A stretch of 64,000 nt of DNA. Origin: Canna indica (lineage: Eukaryota > Streptophyta > Magnoliopsida > Zingiberales > Cannaceae). Where the stretch lies: the NCBI GenBank assembly GCA_034359265.1, contig CP136898.1:41625501-41689500 (forward strand), in the 5' to 3' direction. A program made the translations under genes and the position numbers. Positions 32,930-44,999 of the stretch are shown here, piece by piece. Numbering within the stretch: position 1 is the first letter of the stretch; every line of letters starts with the position of its first letter. Under the pieces are notes generated by a model. It had not been told where the DNA came from and did no database searches. It was given only the letters and a program-made list of their open reading frames with translations.

Positions 32930-33600
32930 GCGGTGGAGTCGACAGTGATTGGGTCGGGAGCGTCGACTGGGTCGAGGAGGACGACGACTGCGACATCAAC
33001 GGTAGAAGGCCAGAGTGAGACACAATCTGAGTGAGGAGTGTCTGCATGTTCTGGATCGTCTTTCTCAACTCGTCATTCGTTAGTCTATGCTCCTCCATCG
33101 CCAGCCTCTACTCCTCCATCGTCTGCCTCTGCTCCTCCATCACCTGCCTCCGCTCCTCCATCGCCCATCTCTGTTGGGTGAGCTTCGACTCCACAGCCAC
33201 TATCCGGCTTTGGTCCTGTGCCCGGGATGTCGAGGGCCGCTCACCCGCAACCGGAGGGGTCGGTGTCCCAAGTGACCCGAGCACGACGCGTGCATGGCTA
33301 CTGTCTGCAAAGCCATAAACACAACCGTGCTCCCAGCCACCTGCGGCCTTCACGCTCGATCACAGTCCTCGTGTAAGTTTCCTACACGTGTTTATATTTT
33401 AAATATATATAAACTATAAATAAAAATTGTGTAAACCAAATAGACATATATAAATACTTACCATTATATACGAGACTCTGCTATCAACGTAGTCCCCCAC
33501 TCCCCGTCGACGACGGTGGGTGCGCTCAAACACCTCCATCATCGCGGGCATTGGACAGTGTCATCCTCCGCCACGCGCATCTTATATTAAAAAAATAACA
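32930..33600 (-). pseudogene. CACTA-1 second gene, C-terminal part (Ptta/EnSpm-type)
   Basis: On the minus strand, reading from 33545: MMEVFERTHRRRRGVGDYVD, the motif shared by plant Ptta/En/Spm transposase-like proteins, then after an intron-like gap GWEHGCVYGF and a glutamine/glutamate-rich coiled coil built from repeats of MEEQRQ/MEERRQ (about 33070-33190), then a serine/proline-rich tail (SQSSSSSTQS). This is the downstream half of a gene whose upstream half is at 44050-44990; CACTA-2 inserted between them. Confidence 0.75.
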
Positions 33601-33654
33601 AATATATTAGTATCATTATACACAATATATAATCACTATAACATTTTTAACCTA

Positions 33655-34225
33655 TAGGAACGGTTGAAAACCGTTCCCAAAATATAAAAAACTGTTCCCA
33701 TAGACCTACGGGAACGGTTTCCCATGTGTACTCAAATCAGCCGTTCCATTAGGCCTACGAGAACGGTTTTCATCCTTATGGCCACGCTGCCAAAAAAACC
33801 GTTCCCAAAGGTCCAGCCTATGGGAACGGTTTTAAAGTGTTCCTGTACCATGCCTATAGGAACGGCTGGAAACTGTTCCTGTAAACCTAGCTTATAGGAA
33901 CGGTTTTAGAATCGTTCCTATAGTTCCGACCTATAGGAACAGTTTTTCAGCCATTCATATAGTTCCAATATATAGGAACGGTTCTTTAACCATTCCTATA
34001 ATGTTTACCTATAGGAAAGGTTCGACAACCGTTCCTATAGGTAAAGCTTATAGGAACGGTTCTACAACCGTTCCTATAGGTACACATTATAGGAATGGTT
34101 AAAAAACTGTTCCTATAGATTGGAACTATAGGAATGCCTGAAAAACCGTTCCTATAGGCCGGAACTATAGGAACGGTATAGAAACCGTTCCTATAGGCGA
34201 GAGGAACCGTTCCTATAGTTTATGC
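33655..34225. repeat. Left subterminal palindromic array of CACTA-2
   Basis: Around fifteen copies of TATAGGAACGGTT and its reverse complement AACCGTTCCTATA, in alternating orientation, with spacers of about 10-20 bases. Single copies differ by one or two bases. Such arrays bind the accessory protein of CACTA elements and can fold into long hairpins. Confidence 0.9.
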
Positions 34226-34599
34226 ACAGGTTCATATTTGTTCCTAAAAGGTATATTCCTGTAAACCATACAATTTCACAGATGACCATATAATTTCACA
34301 AACGTAGATTCAAAAATATAAATTTCATTCAAACGTAGAATATATTTAGTTGTTGACTCAAAATAACAAGTTCACAATGGATTCCCATTCCACAATTTTA
34401 CAATGAAGTCTAAATAAAGTTCACAAACATGTGAAATTATTCTATCAAATCTAACATTCACATTCCAAATTGTTCTATCAAGTTCACAAACATCCTCTTG
34501 ATCATCTCCTCCGTGAAATTCATCTTTCGTCTCTCAAATCATCATTTTTCTGCAAAAATCAATTAATAATTAAAAATGATCAAAAGACTCCATAATCAT

Positions 34600-37080
34600 A
34601 TATTAAACTAAAATTTCCTGATTTTGAGGATAATGTGTGGAAGTGGAAGAACCTAAGATGCTATTGGCATCCCTTGGAGTAGTTGGTGGTGCCAACAGAG
34701 CTGTTATAGCCTCTATGTCCAAATCTGGATTCGCCTGTGCAATAAATGTCTTCAAAAGAGATTGCATTCCTTGCATTTGGCATTGCATCTGGTTCTGTCT
34801 ATCTTCCATTTTTGCATGTCTTTCTTCCATTACTGCATGTTGCTCCTTCAAAGACTTTACCTCTTAATCATGTTTTTCCTGCATGGCTGCCATTTCTTCA
34901 TTTTTTTTTAAGATCGTGGGTGTAATTGTTCCTCCATAACAACGCACCATTCTTGACTTCTCTTTCCCAAACATAGATTGAAAGGCCTCAGCAGCAGGTT
35001 TTTCATCATGCTCAATCATGGTTTTAAGCTTTTCCTAAATGTACATTTAATAATGTTAGTGATAATAATAAATAATTAAGTATAAAACAATAGCTAGAAG
35101 AAAAACTCATAATTGTCTCTTCAGTTTCATCATCTAAGGCTTTTCCGTCCTTAGTCCGAGTTTCAACAAACATCTCAACTTGACTGGGTTCTTCATTCTT
35201 TTGAGCATGCTTTATATAAATCACAAGAATGAGTTAAAACATAATATCGACATTACTTTAAAATTCAAAATATGAATCTATTTATGCAAAAAAATATTAC
35301 CATTTTTTCTTTTATTACAGAAAATCTTTTATTGCCCATCCGATGCCTCCATTTTTGATGTGATCTGTTCAATTTATTTTGTTGGCACATATCCTACATC
35401 AATAACAAAGAAACTAAATATATGCAACCAGAAAAAAATTACAAGTAGCCTGTTCTAATACCATAAGCTGCTCATAATAAGTATGTGGCTGTAACCTTAT
35501 CAGCAGGACCAGTGTTACTTTGACACCAAAGCTGAGATGTAAAAGCATATGAAATAGTTCCAAGCTGGTGCTCGGGGAATTTTGAATACATGATTTAGGT
35601 TAAATAAGAAGCATTACTCCTACTTATTCCTCTGATTTTATTACCTCTGTACCTTTAACCTATAGCCTAATTTGAATCTAATTTGAATATGAGATCATCT
35701 GAAGTAATGGAAAGAAAGCTTATTTTTTAACAACTATTAGTTTAAATAAAAGAAACCTAGCTACTTACTTGGATGGGTTCATAGCTCCAATAATCAATCA
35801 TTTGCTTGAAGTGTTCGAGAGGAATGTTTGTAGGACAATTTTTTATCCTCTCGTTGTTTGTTACTTAATTGTCAAAATGTTCCTTCTTAATTTTTGATTT
35901 GTGTTTCCTCCAAGCTTCATCCGTAATTTTGAACACAACCCCTTTTCCTATTTCAGGAAGGATGAATTTTTTCTACAAAGTGAAGCAAAACAAGCATTAA
36001 TATTGACATGCAAATGTAAATGAACAATATAAAAAACTATCATACATTGATATATTTTCATATGTCATCCTTGTTTGGTACGACCTTCCAATTGGTGTAA
36101 ATCAAGGGACACCAATCTGAATTTCGTGCCACAGTTCCTAAAAATTGGCTCAAGTCTGAAATAGCTTTCTCATTGGGCCCAGCTGGTTGTGCTTCACTAT
36201 TGAAAATTATTTCTTGTCGCTCCTCTAGCGATCTTCCATGAATTTTGTAGCAAATTGTCTTCCCTCTTGCTTTCTTTTTTGGTGTTCCTAATTGACATAT
36301 AATGATTTAAACATAAGCTAATTATAGAATTACATATAATGACATAATATACCTTCAGATGTATCGTGTTCCGGCTCATTGAGTATATTGTGCTCTTCCT
36401 CAACATTTGCTTCCTCTTCTAGCTCATCAAGCATATTGTGTTCTTCCTCAACTTGGTCCATGTCTCTAAATTCCTCTTCTAGTTGATCTTCTTCTAGCAC
36501 TTGCATACCCATCTTCTCACGATATTCAACCACTGACATTGATGGACGCAAAAGTGCAGTCTTTGTCTTCTTTGTTGCATACTCATCTCCTTGCTCATGG
36601 TTAACTTCTCTTTGTTGATCTTGAATGGTTGACCTTTTTTGCTGCTACACTTGGGTAGATCTTTGATCTTGAATGGTTGGTCTTTGTTGTTGCACTTGAG
36701 AAGATCTTGTATTGGAATTGGAAGGAACTTGCTTTTGAGTAGACGATCTGGGTTTAGTGATGGCTGCATTGATAGGTTTTTTCCCTCTATTTTGCATATC
36801 ATTGGAAATGACCTGTCTCATAATAGAAACACTAGGTTGAGTGGGGACTGCATCCTTTGGCTTTTCATATGATGTTTTTCCTCTCTCTTGCACATTGATA
36901 TTCTTCTTATTCGCCTCTGAAGCATACCTTTTCAGCACAGTATGTTTGTTTCCAGGCTGACTCTTTGAATTTAACTTCTTATTATGTTCAATCTTTTCAC
37001 ATTTAATTTTGTAATGCTTGGCCGCTAACTCTTTGCTTGTAGTGGAAAGTCCATATCACTTCCTTGTATCATCTCACTGC
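34600..37080 (-). pseudogene. CACTA-2 second gene (Ptta/EnSpm-type, TNPA-like), several exons
   Basis: Coding pieces on the minus strand in order: basic N-terminal part (36938-36494, YASEANKKNINVQERGK; Gln-rich with repeats of QDQRST-like units), an acidic Glu-rich segment (36551-36360, EEEFRDMDQVEEEHN), segments separated by introns (about 36200-35300), KHAQKNEEPSQVEMFVETRT (about 35224), and a C-terminal coiled coil (34851-34603, MEERHAKMEDRQNQMQ). The QVEMFVETRTKDGK part resembles the conserved domain of plant En/Spm-type proteins. Some pieces are interrupted, and exact exon borders could not be settled. Role by family: binding to the subterminal repeats. Confidence 0.6.
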
Positions 37081-38480
37081 ACAATTAATAGAAATGTAAA
37101 AAAATCAAGCAAAGAAAATTGCCCTGCCCAAGTTCGGTCGACAGACCAAAGGAGAAGGTAGTTCGGTCGACCGAATGATGCCAAGAATTGGTAGTAGCTC
37201 GAGCTGTCGATCGATCGGTCGATCGGATTGAGGATCGCAGAATCGTGCCTCTGGCTGAACTGCATCAGTCGATCGAACGATGCCAAAAATTGGCAGTAGC
37301 TCGAGCAAACAAGCGACTGACGGTCTGTAACGGGCAAAAAATCGCTCGTTGAGAAAAGAAATCTTTTTCTTCTCTTCACGGCTTATAAATAGGAAGCCAT
37401 GAGAGCCTAAGATCATTCAACCTAAGATCAGCTGCTTATTAATTTAACCAAGCTAGATATCACTAATAGAAACACCTACATAGACTACATGCTAAATTAT
37501 TAAGGATACTTCAAGTTATGGATTCAGCTTGACTGATATAAGGACACTATACAAGTACAATAGAATTGTCTCTTGACAACCATCAAAATATCCTATTAAG
37601 CAATAGAGCTCAGATATCTAGAAAGTGAGAAAACAATTTCTTACTACTTTTTAGAGTTCTCTAATCTAAATTAAGCTATTGGCTGCTAGCAAACTCCCAA
37701 AGACCTGTAGTTAAAGATGATGCAAATGAATCATGGAGATATATATGTATTAAAAGAAAGCAAGGTGCTTCTTTACCTCTCAAAATCTTGGTAATATGCC
37801 AAAATATAGAATTGCATGGTGACAGCTTCATGAATAAAGTGAAAGTGGCTGTAGAAAGGCGGCAATGCAAATTAAGTATCAACTATCAAGATGATAAACG
37901 GTATGGCAAAAACCAGAAATATTTACAAGCAATATGAGCTATTAGCTTGAACTTTGATTGTACACAAAAGGTGCCAAGAAAACAAACATTTTATGGACTC
38001 CATATGCTTGAGCTCATTTAATTTTTTCTTCATTAATTACACCCTCAAGTGGTTTAGGCAAGGTGGGTAATTTATGAGCGACAAGAATATCTAAGTAGGA
38101 TTCAAAGAAATACATGAAGATCATAAAACATGCACAAATGTGGAACACCAATCAATCATCATATAACAGAAATTTAGCTTATGCATGAACAACCAAAAAG
38201 ATAACCATCAAGGCATTGGAATCCTTATCAGCCACATTTATTAAAGGATAAATAGAGAATTGAAGTACCACCATTGCATAGGAATCCTTCAAATGTCTGA
38301 ATTTGCTACTTATGCAACACAATCCATCATGCTAGACAGATACATGTATTGGAATTGAAAAGGAAAAAAGTCTAAGTTTAACCTGATTGTGCAAATCCCC
38401 GATGGGCCACTATAACATAATGTGATAGAATCATTTGCTTCATCGATCAACCAGAAAATGCGAAAATACAAGAATATCAA
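37081..38480. other. Spacer between the two CACTA-2 genes with a TCGA-rich stretch
   Basis: No gene is supported. Positions 37128-37275 contain TTCGGTCGACAGACC, TCGATCGATCGGTCGATCGG and two copies of ATGCCAA(A/G)AATTGG(T/C)AGTAGCTCGAGC. The style resembles the TCGA-rich part of the solo LTR at 24230-24630, and a CTTATAAATAGG (37381-37392) follows as in an LTR promoter. It may be part of a related LTR. The rest is AT-rich. Confidence 0.45.
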
Positions 38481-38491
38481 TCAAAGTAGTC

Positions 38492-41400
38492 TCAGAGTGT
38501 GTCATCAAAGTCGGACTCTTCTTGAAACTCCATTTCATTTGAAACAGCTGAATAATTTTTAACAATGGTGGGCTCTATGTCGTCCCTTGCCCATTCAACA
38601 TCAATTTCATCATCAGGCAAAGACAAATTAGTTGCTGGTTCAGATGACTCAATATTATATATTTCTTCGGCATAATATGATTTGTCATTCACGTTAGAAA
38701 TCTCTCTATGAAGAGTTTTCATAACGTAATACCTATTGTCATTAGAGGGATCACGCACATAGAAGCACTGTTGGACTTGAGAAGCGAGCACAAATGGATC
38801 ATCCATATAACATTTTTTATCGAAGTGAACACAAGTCAACCCATACTTTTCTGATTCTACTTCAAACCAATCACATTTAAACAAGACAAACTTGAAATTA
38901 CCATAATAGTCTAGCTCAATTATTTCATTAATTGCACCATAATAAGTAACCGCATTTGTCATCAGATTTTGATCCTTATTACTAGCAAAGCTTTGAGTGA
39001 TTGACACCAAAGTGACACCACTGTTTTGTGTCCTGCGACTTGCATCACGCTGCCTAGTATGAAATTTACATCCATTGATGACATAACCCAAAAACCTTCT
39101 TGCAGCTTTATTTGGGCCTCTACACAACTCCTCCAGTCGATCAGGGACATCCTCCTCCATTGCACGATTTTAAAACCAATCAATAAAATCATGGCTTTGA
39201 CTTTTTTGCTTTGGTCCACTTTCTTCCTCTCTTCCGATTTATGATATTTTCATGTTCACTACAAAAAAATTATTTTGTTACAATAATTATTCAAATGAGT
39301 TTATAAACAAATTTTTAAGGGCAAAGAATAGTTATTTACCTAATGTAAGGCTGAACTTCATCACAATTGAACAAGATATATCGGTGAGCTTGGTTCTTTT
39401 CATTGTTGTCCATCGAAAATAAATTACCTTTTTTCTTCCCTCCTATAGGACGACCCATGGGTAAAAAAAAACTAGAAAGCTCAGCATCAAAAGACTCACA
39501 TGTGTCAGCATTTCTTGTCACTGTGTTCCACCATGTCTCCACATTAGAGTTCATATAATTTAAGCAAAATGTCAAGCATTCCTCAACCAAGTAACCCTCA
39601 GCTATTGAACCTTCTGGACGAGCTTTATTGCGCACGTAAGCCTTCAACTTTCCCAACTCTCTTTCTGGTGAATACATCCACCGAGAATGAACGAGACCAC
39701 CTAATCTTATCTCATTTGGTAGGTGAATAGGCAAATGAAGCATTACATCAAAAAATAAAGAAGGAAAAATCCTCTCTAATTGGCAAAGTGTTTCAGCAAT
39801 CTCAAATTCTAAGGTCTCTAAATTATTCACATCAATAACTCTTTGACATATGGAACGAAAAAAAAGAACATAGATGTATCAGAGGATAGACCACTTGGTG
39901 AGGAAGTGTGCTAATCATTGCTACTGGGAGTAGGTAGTGTAGCATGAAATGAGCATCGTGACTCTTGTACCCTGAGACTTTCAAGCCATCTTGGTGAACA
40001 CATCTTGAAATATTTGCTGCACAACCATCGGGTAATTTTGCTTCCTTGAGAACGTTACATAAAATAGACTTCTTATTTTTTTTCATGTTAAAGCATGCTT
40101 TTGCATACTTTACTTTCTTGCCTTGATCCACTGGTTTCGGATGAAGTTTCTTTCTAATTCCCAGCTCTTGCAAATCTAAACGGGCATTAACATGATCTTT
40201 TGTCTTCCCCGTTATGTCCAACAAAGTCCCTATCACATTGTCAAATATGTCCTTTTCAATATGCATGACATCAAGATTATGTCGTAGTTTATTATGCTTC
40301 CAATATGATAATTAAAAAAAAAGGACCTCTTCTTCCAAGGACCACCAATGCTTTTCTTTTGCATCTTCCCAAATGAATTGACAAAGTCTTGCAACAAGTC
40401 CAAGATCTCTGTCCCTTCTAACAAATTAGGAGCATGCCTATGTTATTCTTTTCCATTGAAATCCCGTGTGTTTCTTCTATAATCATGACTCATCGACAAG
40501 AAAATACGGTGATCTATATAACACATCTTTCTACTATGCTTCAAGTAAGCCGAATTAGTGTTATAATCACAAGATGGACATGCTAATTTTTCCTTTGTGC
40601 TCCAACCACTCAACATAGCATATCCAGGAAAGTCGCTAATAGTCCATAAAAGGGCTGCTTGTAACTTAAAAGTTTGATTCTTTAAAGCATCGTATGTGTC
40701 TACTCCCAGCTCCCACACAATTTTCAACACTTCAACGAATGGTTGCAAGTACACATCAATATCAATCCTAGGAGAGTGTGGTCCAGGGATAATTATAGAC
40801 AACATAAAATACTCCGACTTCATACATAACCATGGTGGAAGGTTGTATGGCATAAGTATTACCGGTCATATACTATAAGAAATACTCATGGTCCTATATG
40901 GATTGAATCCATCGCTAGTCAACCCAACTCTTATGTTGCGTGGGTCACTAGCAGAATCAGGATAACGCTCATCGAAGTCCTTCCATGCTCCGCCATCAGC
41001 AGGATGCCTTAACTTTCCATCTCTTATTCGCTCTTCCTCATGCCACCTCATTAAATTTGCAGTCCTCTCACACATGAACAACCTTTGAAGTCTAGGAATT
41101 AACGGAAAGTGTCTTAAAACTTTAGCCGCTACTTTGTGGCATTGCTTGGGACTTTCTAGCTCATTCTCTGCCTATGAATTCTCAACCCACCGTGAAGCAC
41201 CGCAAATATGACAAGACTTGTCTTTCTCATGCTTTTTCCAATATAACATATAATTATTGGGACAAGCATCAATCTTTTTATAATCAAGGCCCAAGTCCCT
41301 TATCATGGCTCTTGTTTTATTAAAAGATTGGGGGATGTTCAAATCTGGCATAGCTTCTTTTAGTAGCTCTAAGAGTGCATTGAATGACACATTACTCCAA

Positions 41401-41865
41401 CCAAAGAGACACTTCATCAAATATAATCGAATGGTGAAGGACAAGGTAGAGAAATTTTTACAACTGAGGTACAATTCCTTGTTTGCCTCCTCTAATAAAT
41501 TATAAAACTTTTTGGCATCTTCATTAGGACCCTCTGTAACTCCATCTTCTTCTACCACTTCTCTAAATCTATCATGCAACAATCCATCCATATCATCCAT
41601 GCAATTCTCTCCATCATCGATGTCATCATCCTCCTCTGTGGGCATTGTTAACTCCTCACCATGGTTTACCCAATCAGTGTAGCCTTTTAAAAATCCATAG
41701 TCTATTAAATGTTCAAAGACTACATCTTTTGTCAACCAACGACCATTACCATATTTCGCACAAGGGCATAAAATCTCCCCTCCCTGAGGCCTTCCTTTAT
41801 TATAAGTAAAATCTAGGAAATATTGGACACCATTGATATACTCTGTACTATATCTCGGTATTTGA
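38492..41865 (-). pseudogene. CACTA-2 transposase (TNP2 type)
   Basis: Segments in order on the minus strand: transposase-associated domain (about 41865-41640, EYINGVQYFLDFTYNKG, CPC...), zinc-like and linker region with HEKDKSCHICG, TNP2 core (41081-40443: TSDGFNPYRT with a catalytic Asp, then IPGPHSPRIDIDVYLQP with a second Asp, DFPGYAMLSGWSTK), the VMHIEKDIFDN-type motif (40266-39832, HIEKDIFDNVIGT), a DUF4218-like part (39830-39336) and a DUF4216-like part (39160-38492). Several in-frame stops (for example after WVENS at 41172 and SISYSI at 40866) and a lost start leave it non-functional. TNP2 proteins cut the element ends. Some breaks may be introns. Confidence 0.85.
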
Positions 41866-41869
41866 AATC

Positions 41870-43690
41870 ATTCTTTATCCTTTGATTTCACTTAACTACA
41901 TAAATAAAAAATGCAAAGGGTAAGAAACGACAACATCAACTTGATGAGTTATACATGCAACTCCAACATAGTGCAAAATCACTTAGAATATGTAGGCAAC
42001 TCCAACAGTTGGAGATAAGATTGACCAAGGGCATAGTTGAAACTTGATCAATGAAATAAATCCTTAAAACAACATATTGAAACTTCAAAACATCTTTAAT
42101 ACTTAAACAATATATTGAAATAAAACTTCAAATCTACAAAACCTCATATTGAAATAAACATTTAAGCCATAAATAGCAGATTGAATTGTAATTCTTCTGC
42201 AAGTGGATAATTAAAGATTTAGAAACTAAGCTCTATAGTTCCTCTTTATTATTGTTATTATATGGGAAATTAATTCGATCTTCAGATGAATTGTGCAGCT
42301 TTGACTTTGATGATAACATTTAATGACCAAATATTTCATTATATACTGATTACTTTTATAGTCCATTTTCAAAATATAATCATTGTTATCTTCACATTCT
42401 ACAAGGATAATACATGGATTAAGGATGTTATGTAAATAGCAGCATCTTACACTTCATCATCACTTTCTTTTCAAACTTAATTCAATCCTAAACAAATCCA
42501 AAATTGTACTTTGTTATGTCAAGGTTCCTCATTTACTAAGGTAAATTACCACGAAGGATGATGAGAAAATTACCTCCGAAAGAAAGTTTGCCAAGACACT
42601 CGAAACTAGCATAGCATGAATCATAGTGGCTATGAATCTCAAAAACCAGCAAAAATTAGAATTTGGAACAAAAATTGTTCACTTTCCAACACTATAGGGA
42701 CAACATGCAATCGAAAAAGATTGATAAAATACATTGCCACATCACATGAATCATGATCTTCACCATTATAACTCTAGACATTATACTCATAATTTTGCCA
42801 CCATGTACTTTATGAACCAAGTTCAGATTAATATTGATGTATATAATCAAGCTATCCATACTTATACAAAGAATATCCTAATTTAATTTCTTTCTAGAAA
42901 TAAGAGACAATAGAATCAAATAGCATAGGAGACCACAAAAGAAGCATAAAGAACTTCATCAACACATTAGAGAAACCTACATGACACTAAGCAATTTTCA
43001 TCTATTTAATACTATATATATGGCTAATAAAACATATAGTTTCATACCATGATGGCAATCATTGAGATAGAACAGAAACAAAGTCTCAAAGATCAATGCA
43101 CAACATATGCAAACAGTAAGAAAAGTTAGCTTCACTGAGACAGAACAGAAACAAATTCTCAAAGATCAATGCACAACATATGCAAATAGTAAGAAAAGTT
43201 AGCTTAGGTTAGAGTGAGATTGTCATATGCAAACAATAAGAAAAGTTAACTCTATGCACTCAAGATTGACATCACAACAGTTAATTTCAATAAGTTAGAT
43301 GCTGACGAACTTGGGGAGGGAGAGACGAACCTGGATTTGGATCGCGAAGTCACGAGGCGGACGGCAGTGTCGTGCCGTTCGGCGTCATAGAGGCGTTTGA
43401 GGGGATCACCATTTGGATCGCCTCAGAGGGATCGCGGAGGGTCTGGATCGCGCTAAGCTCTTCTTCAGTGAGGATGGCTGAGGGTTTGAGAGGAGGCGGA
43501 GAAAGGGATGGCCGAGGGTTCCTCAGAAAGGGAGGTGGAGATGATGAGGGGAGTTCTGCGGCACTGTTTTGAGTCGGGCGATCGACGGTGGAGATGACGA
43601 GGGTTTTTGGGCGGGTTTTGTATTGGGCAGAGGAAAAAAAGAAAGAGACGTCGGGCGGGCGGGATATTTTATTGGCTGCGAAAAAAATAG
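41870..43690. other. CACTA-2 5' region of the transposase gene
   Basis: Non-coding, AT-rich to about 43260, then GC-richer from 43310 to 43640, which likely holds the promoter and first untranslated exon of the transposase gene on the minus strand. A direct repeat of about 75 bases lies at 43071-43205. No protein domain is recognisable. Confidence 0.5.
43071..43245. repeat. Tandem direct repeat in CACTA-2
   Basis: Two nearly identical units of about 70 bases (AACAGAAACAAAGTCTCAAA... at 43072 and AACAGAAACAAATTCTCAAA... at 43144) followed by a partial third (CATATGCAAACAATAAGAAA at 43224). Differences are single bases. Confidence 0.85.
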
Positions 43691-44005
43691 CGGGGTATTT
43701 TGAGTATAGGAATAGTTTGGCTACAGGAATGGTTTACTCTGTTCCCATAGCATATTTGGCTACAGGAACAATTACAGAACCGTTCTCATAAATTAGCTAC
43801 GGGAACGGTTGATTTTTTGTGTTCCCATAGTATAAGGGCTAAGGGAACAATTTCAAAAACCGTTCTCATACATTGGCTACGGGAACGGTTTTCTATTGTG
43901 TTCCCTTAGCCAATATACTATGGGAACAATTTTCAAAACCGTTCCTATAAGTAATGTATGGGAACAATTTTTTCAACTGTTCCCATAAGTAGCGTGGCCA
44001 CGGAG
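43690..44005. repeat. Right subterminal array of CACTA-2
   Basis: Repeated motifs TGGCTACAGGAACA, GCTACGGGAACGGTT, AACCGTTCTCATA and TGTTCCCATAG in both orientations, the partner of the array at 33655-34225 with the same GGAACGGTT core. Confidence 0.85.
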
Positions 44006-44049
44006 CCAAAATGTAGTAGTGAATTTAATTAAAAATAATTAAATTATAC

Positions 44050-44990
44050 ATACCATACGACGCTCATGAATCGCAAAAGAGATGGAGCCACCAGTGTGGC
44101 CCACGCCCGTGCCGTCCCCCCTGGACATGCAGTTTCTTGACGCAGTCCGAGAGACCTCCTGCCACTCAGGTGTGTCCCACCGCTCAATGAGCTGGTCCCA
44201 CATATGGCCAGGAATCCACTCGGGGGCGTGTCCCCGAGTCTACCCTATCTATGTGCCACCCAGCCCTCTCATCATGGTCTAACGGGCTTGCTGAAGCAGC
44301 CCGTTATAGCGAGCGCGGGCAACACACTCCCATGCAACCTCAACAAAAGTGGTCTGGTCCTCCGACTATTTATAATGAGCCTGCAAAAAAAAAATATTAT
44401 TACCGATGAATATTTAACATTAACATTAATTTAATAAATATACTTACCGTGAACTCTTGCCACAATAAATTCATATGCTCATGGGGCACGTGAGACCATG
44501 TAGGCCATGCCCCGTGCATAAACTTCCAGATCGTCCCTGCTATCGTGTAAGGGACGTCCTCCTGCTCAAATCTACACAAAATATAAATTCATATTATGAT
44601 ATTTTGAAATAAATAAATTATAAGAAATAATTGATGCATATACTTACCGTCTTCCACGCACACTAACTTCTCTGCGCAGTGCTCCCTCGGGTGGTAGAGG
44701 GAGAATTCTGTTAGGCCCTCGTGGCCTATGTCTCGAAGACGACGGTCCTGGATTTGCAGAGGGTGGCGCAGGGATGGTAGCCGGAGGTGAGGGGATGATG
44801 GCCAGATCAGGTGAGGGAACGGTGGACGGATCAGGTGGGGGGATGGTGGCAGGAGGTGGGGGGATGGTGGTGGAAGGCAAAGGGTCAGTGGGTACAGGTG
44901 GGACGGGTGGTAATCGTCGGGGGGTCCTACGAGGAATGCCTCCTCGGGAACTAATATCTCAAACCATAGCTGTAAAAATTTAATATAATT
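44050..44990 (-). pseudogene. CACTA-1 second gene, N-terminal part (Ptta/EnSpm-type)
   Basis: Minus-strand pieces: a proline-rich N-terminus (44880-44644, PPPPATIPPPDPSTV, then RGPNRILPLPPEG), an exon around 44570-44440 and one around 44370-44060 with ARARYNGLLQQAR, IPGHMWDQLIERWDTPEWQ and GGSISFAIHERRM, the signature of plant En/Spm-type proteins. A stop within the last piece and the insertion of CACTA-2 directly after it break the gene. The C-terminal part is at 32930-33600. Confidence 0.78.
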
Positions 44991-44999
44991 AGATTATAT

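Larger units (their letters stand above)
33634..44021 (-). mobile_element. CACTA/EnSpm element CACTA-2, nested in CACTA-1
   Basis: Left end CACTATAACATTTT and right end (reverse complement) CACTACTACATTTT match at 12 of 14 bases; flanks are AAT on both sides (33631-33633, 44022-44024). Subterminal arrays of GGAACGGTT palindromes lie at 33655-34225 and 43690-44005. Genes on the minus strand: a TNP2-type transposase (about 41865-38492) and a second protein with Gln/Met-rich coiled coil (about 37080-34600). Length 10388 bp. It is inserted in the second gene of CACTA-1, so it is the younger of the two. Confidence 0.92.

Noticed and set aside
33655..34225. CRISPR-like repeat array
   Set aside because: Units alternate in orientation, spacers are irregular, and the array lies just inside CACTA ends in plant DNA.
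39256..39275. CACTACAAAAAAATTA as a further CACTA end
   Set aside because: No matching inverted end or 3-bp target duplication, and it falls between coding pieces of the CACTA-2 transposase, where an intron is likely.
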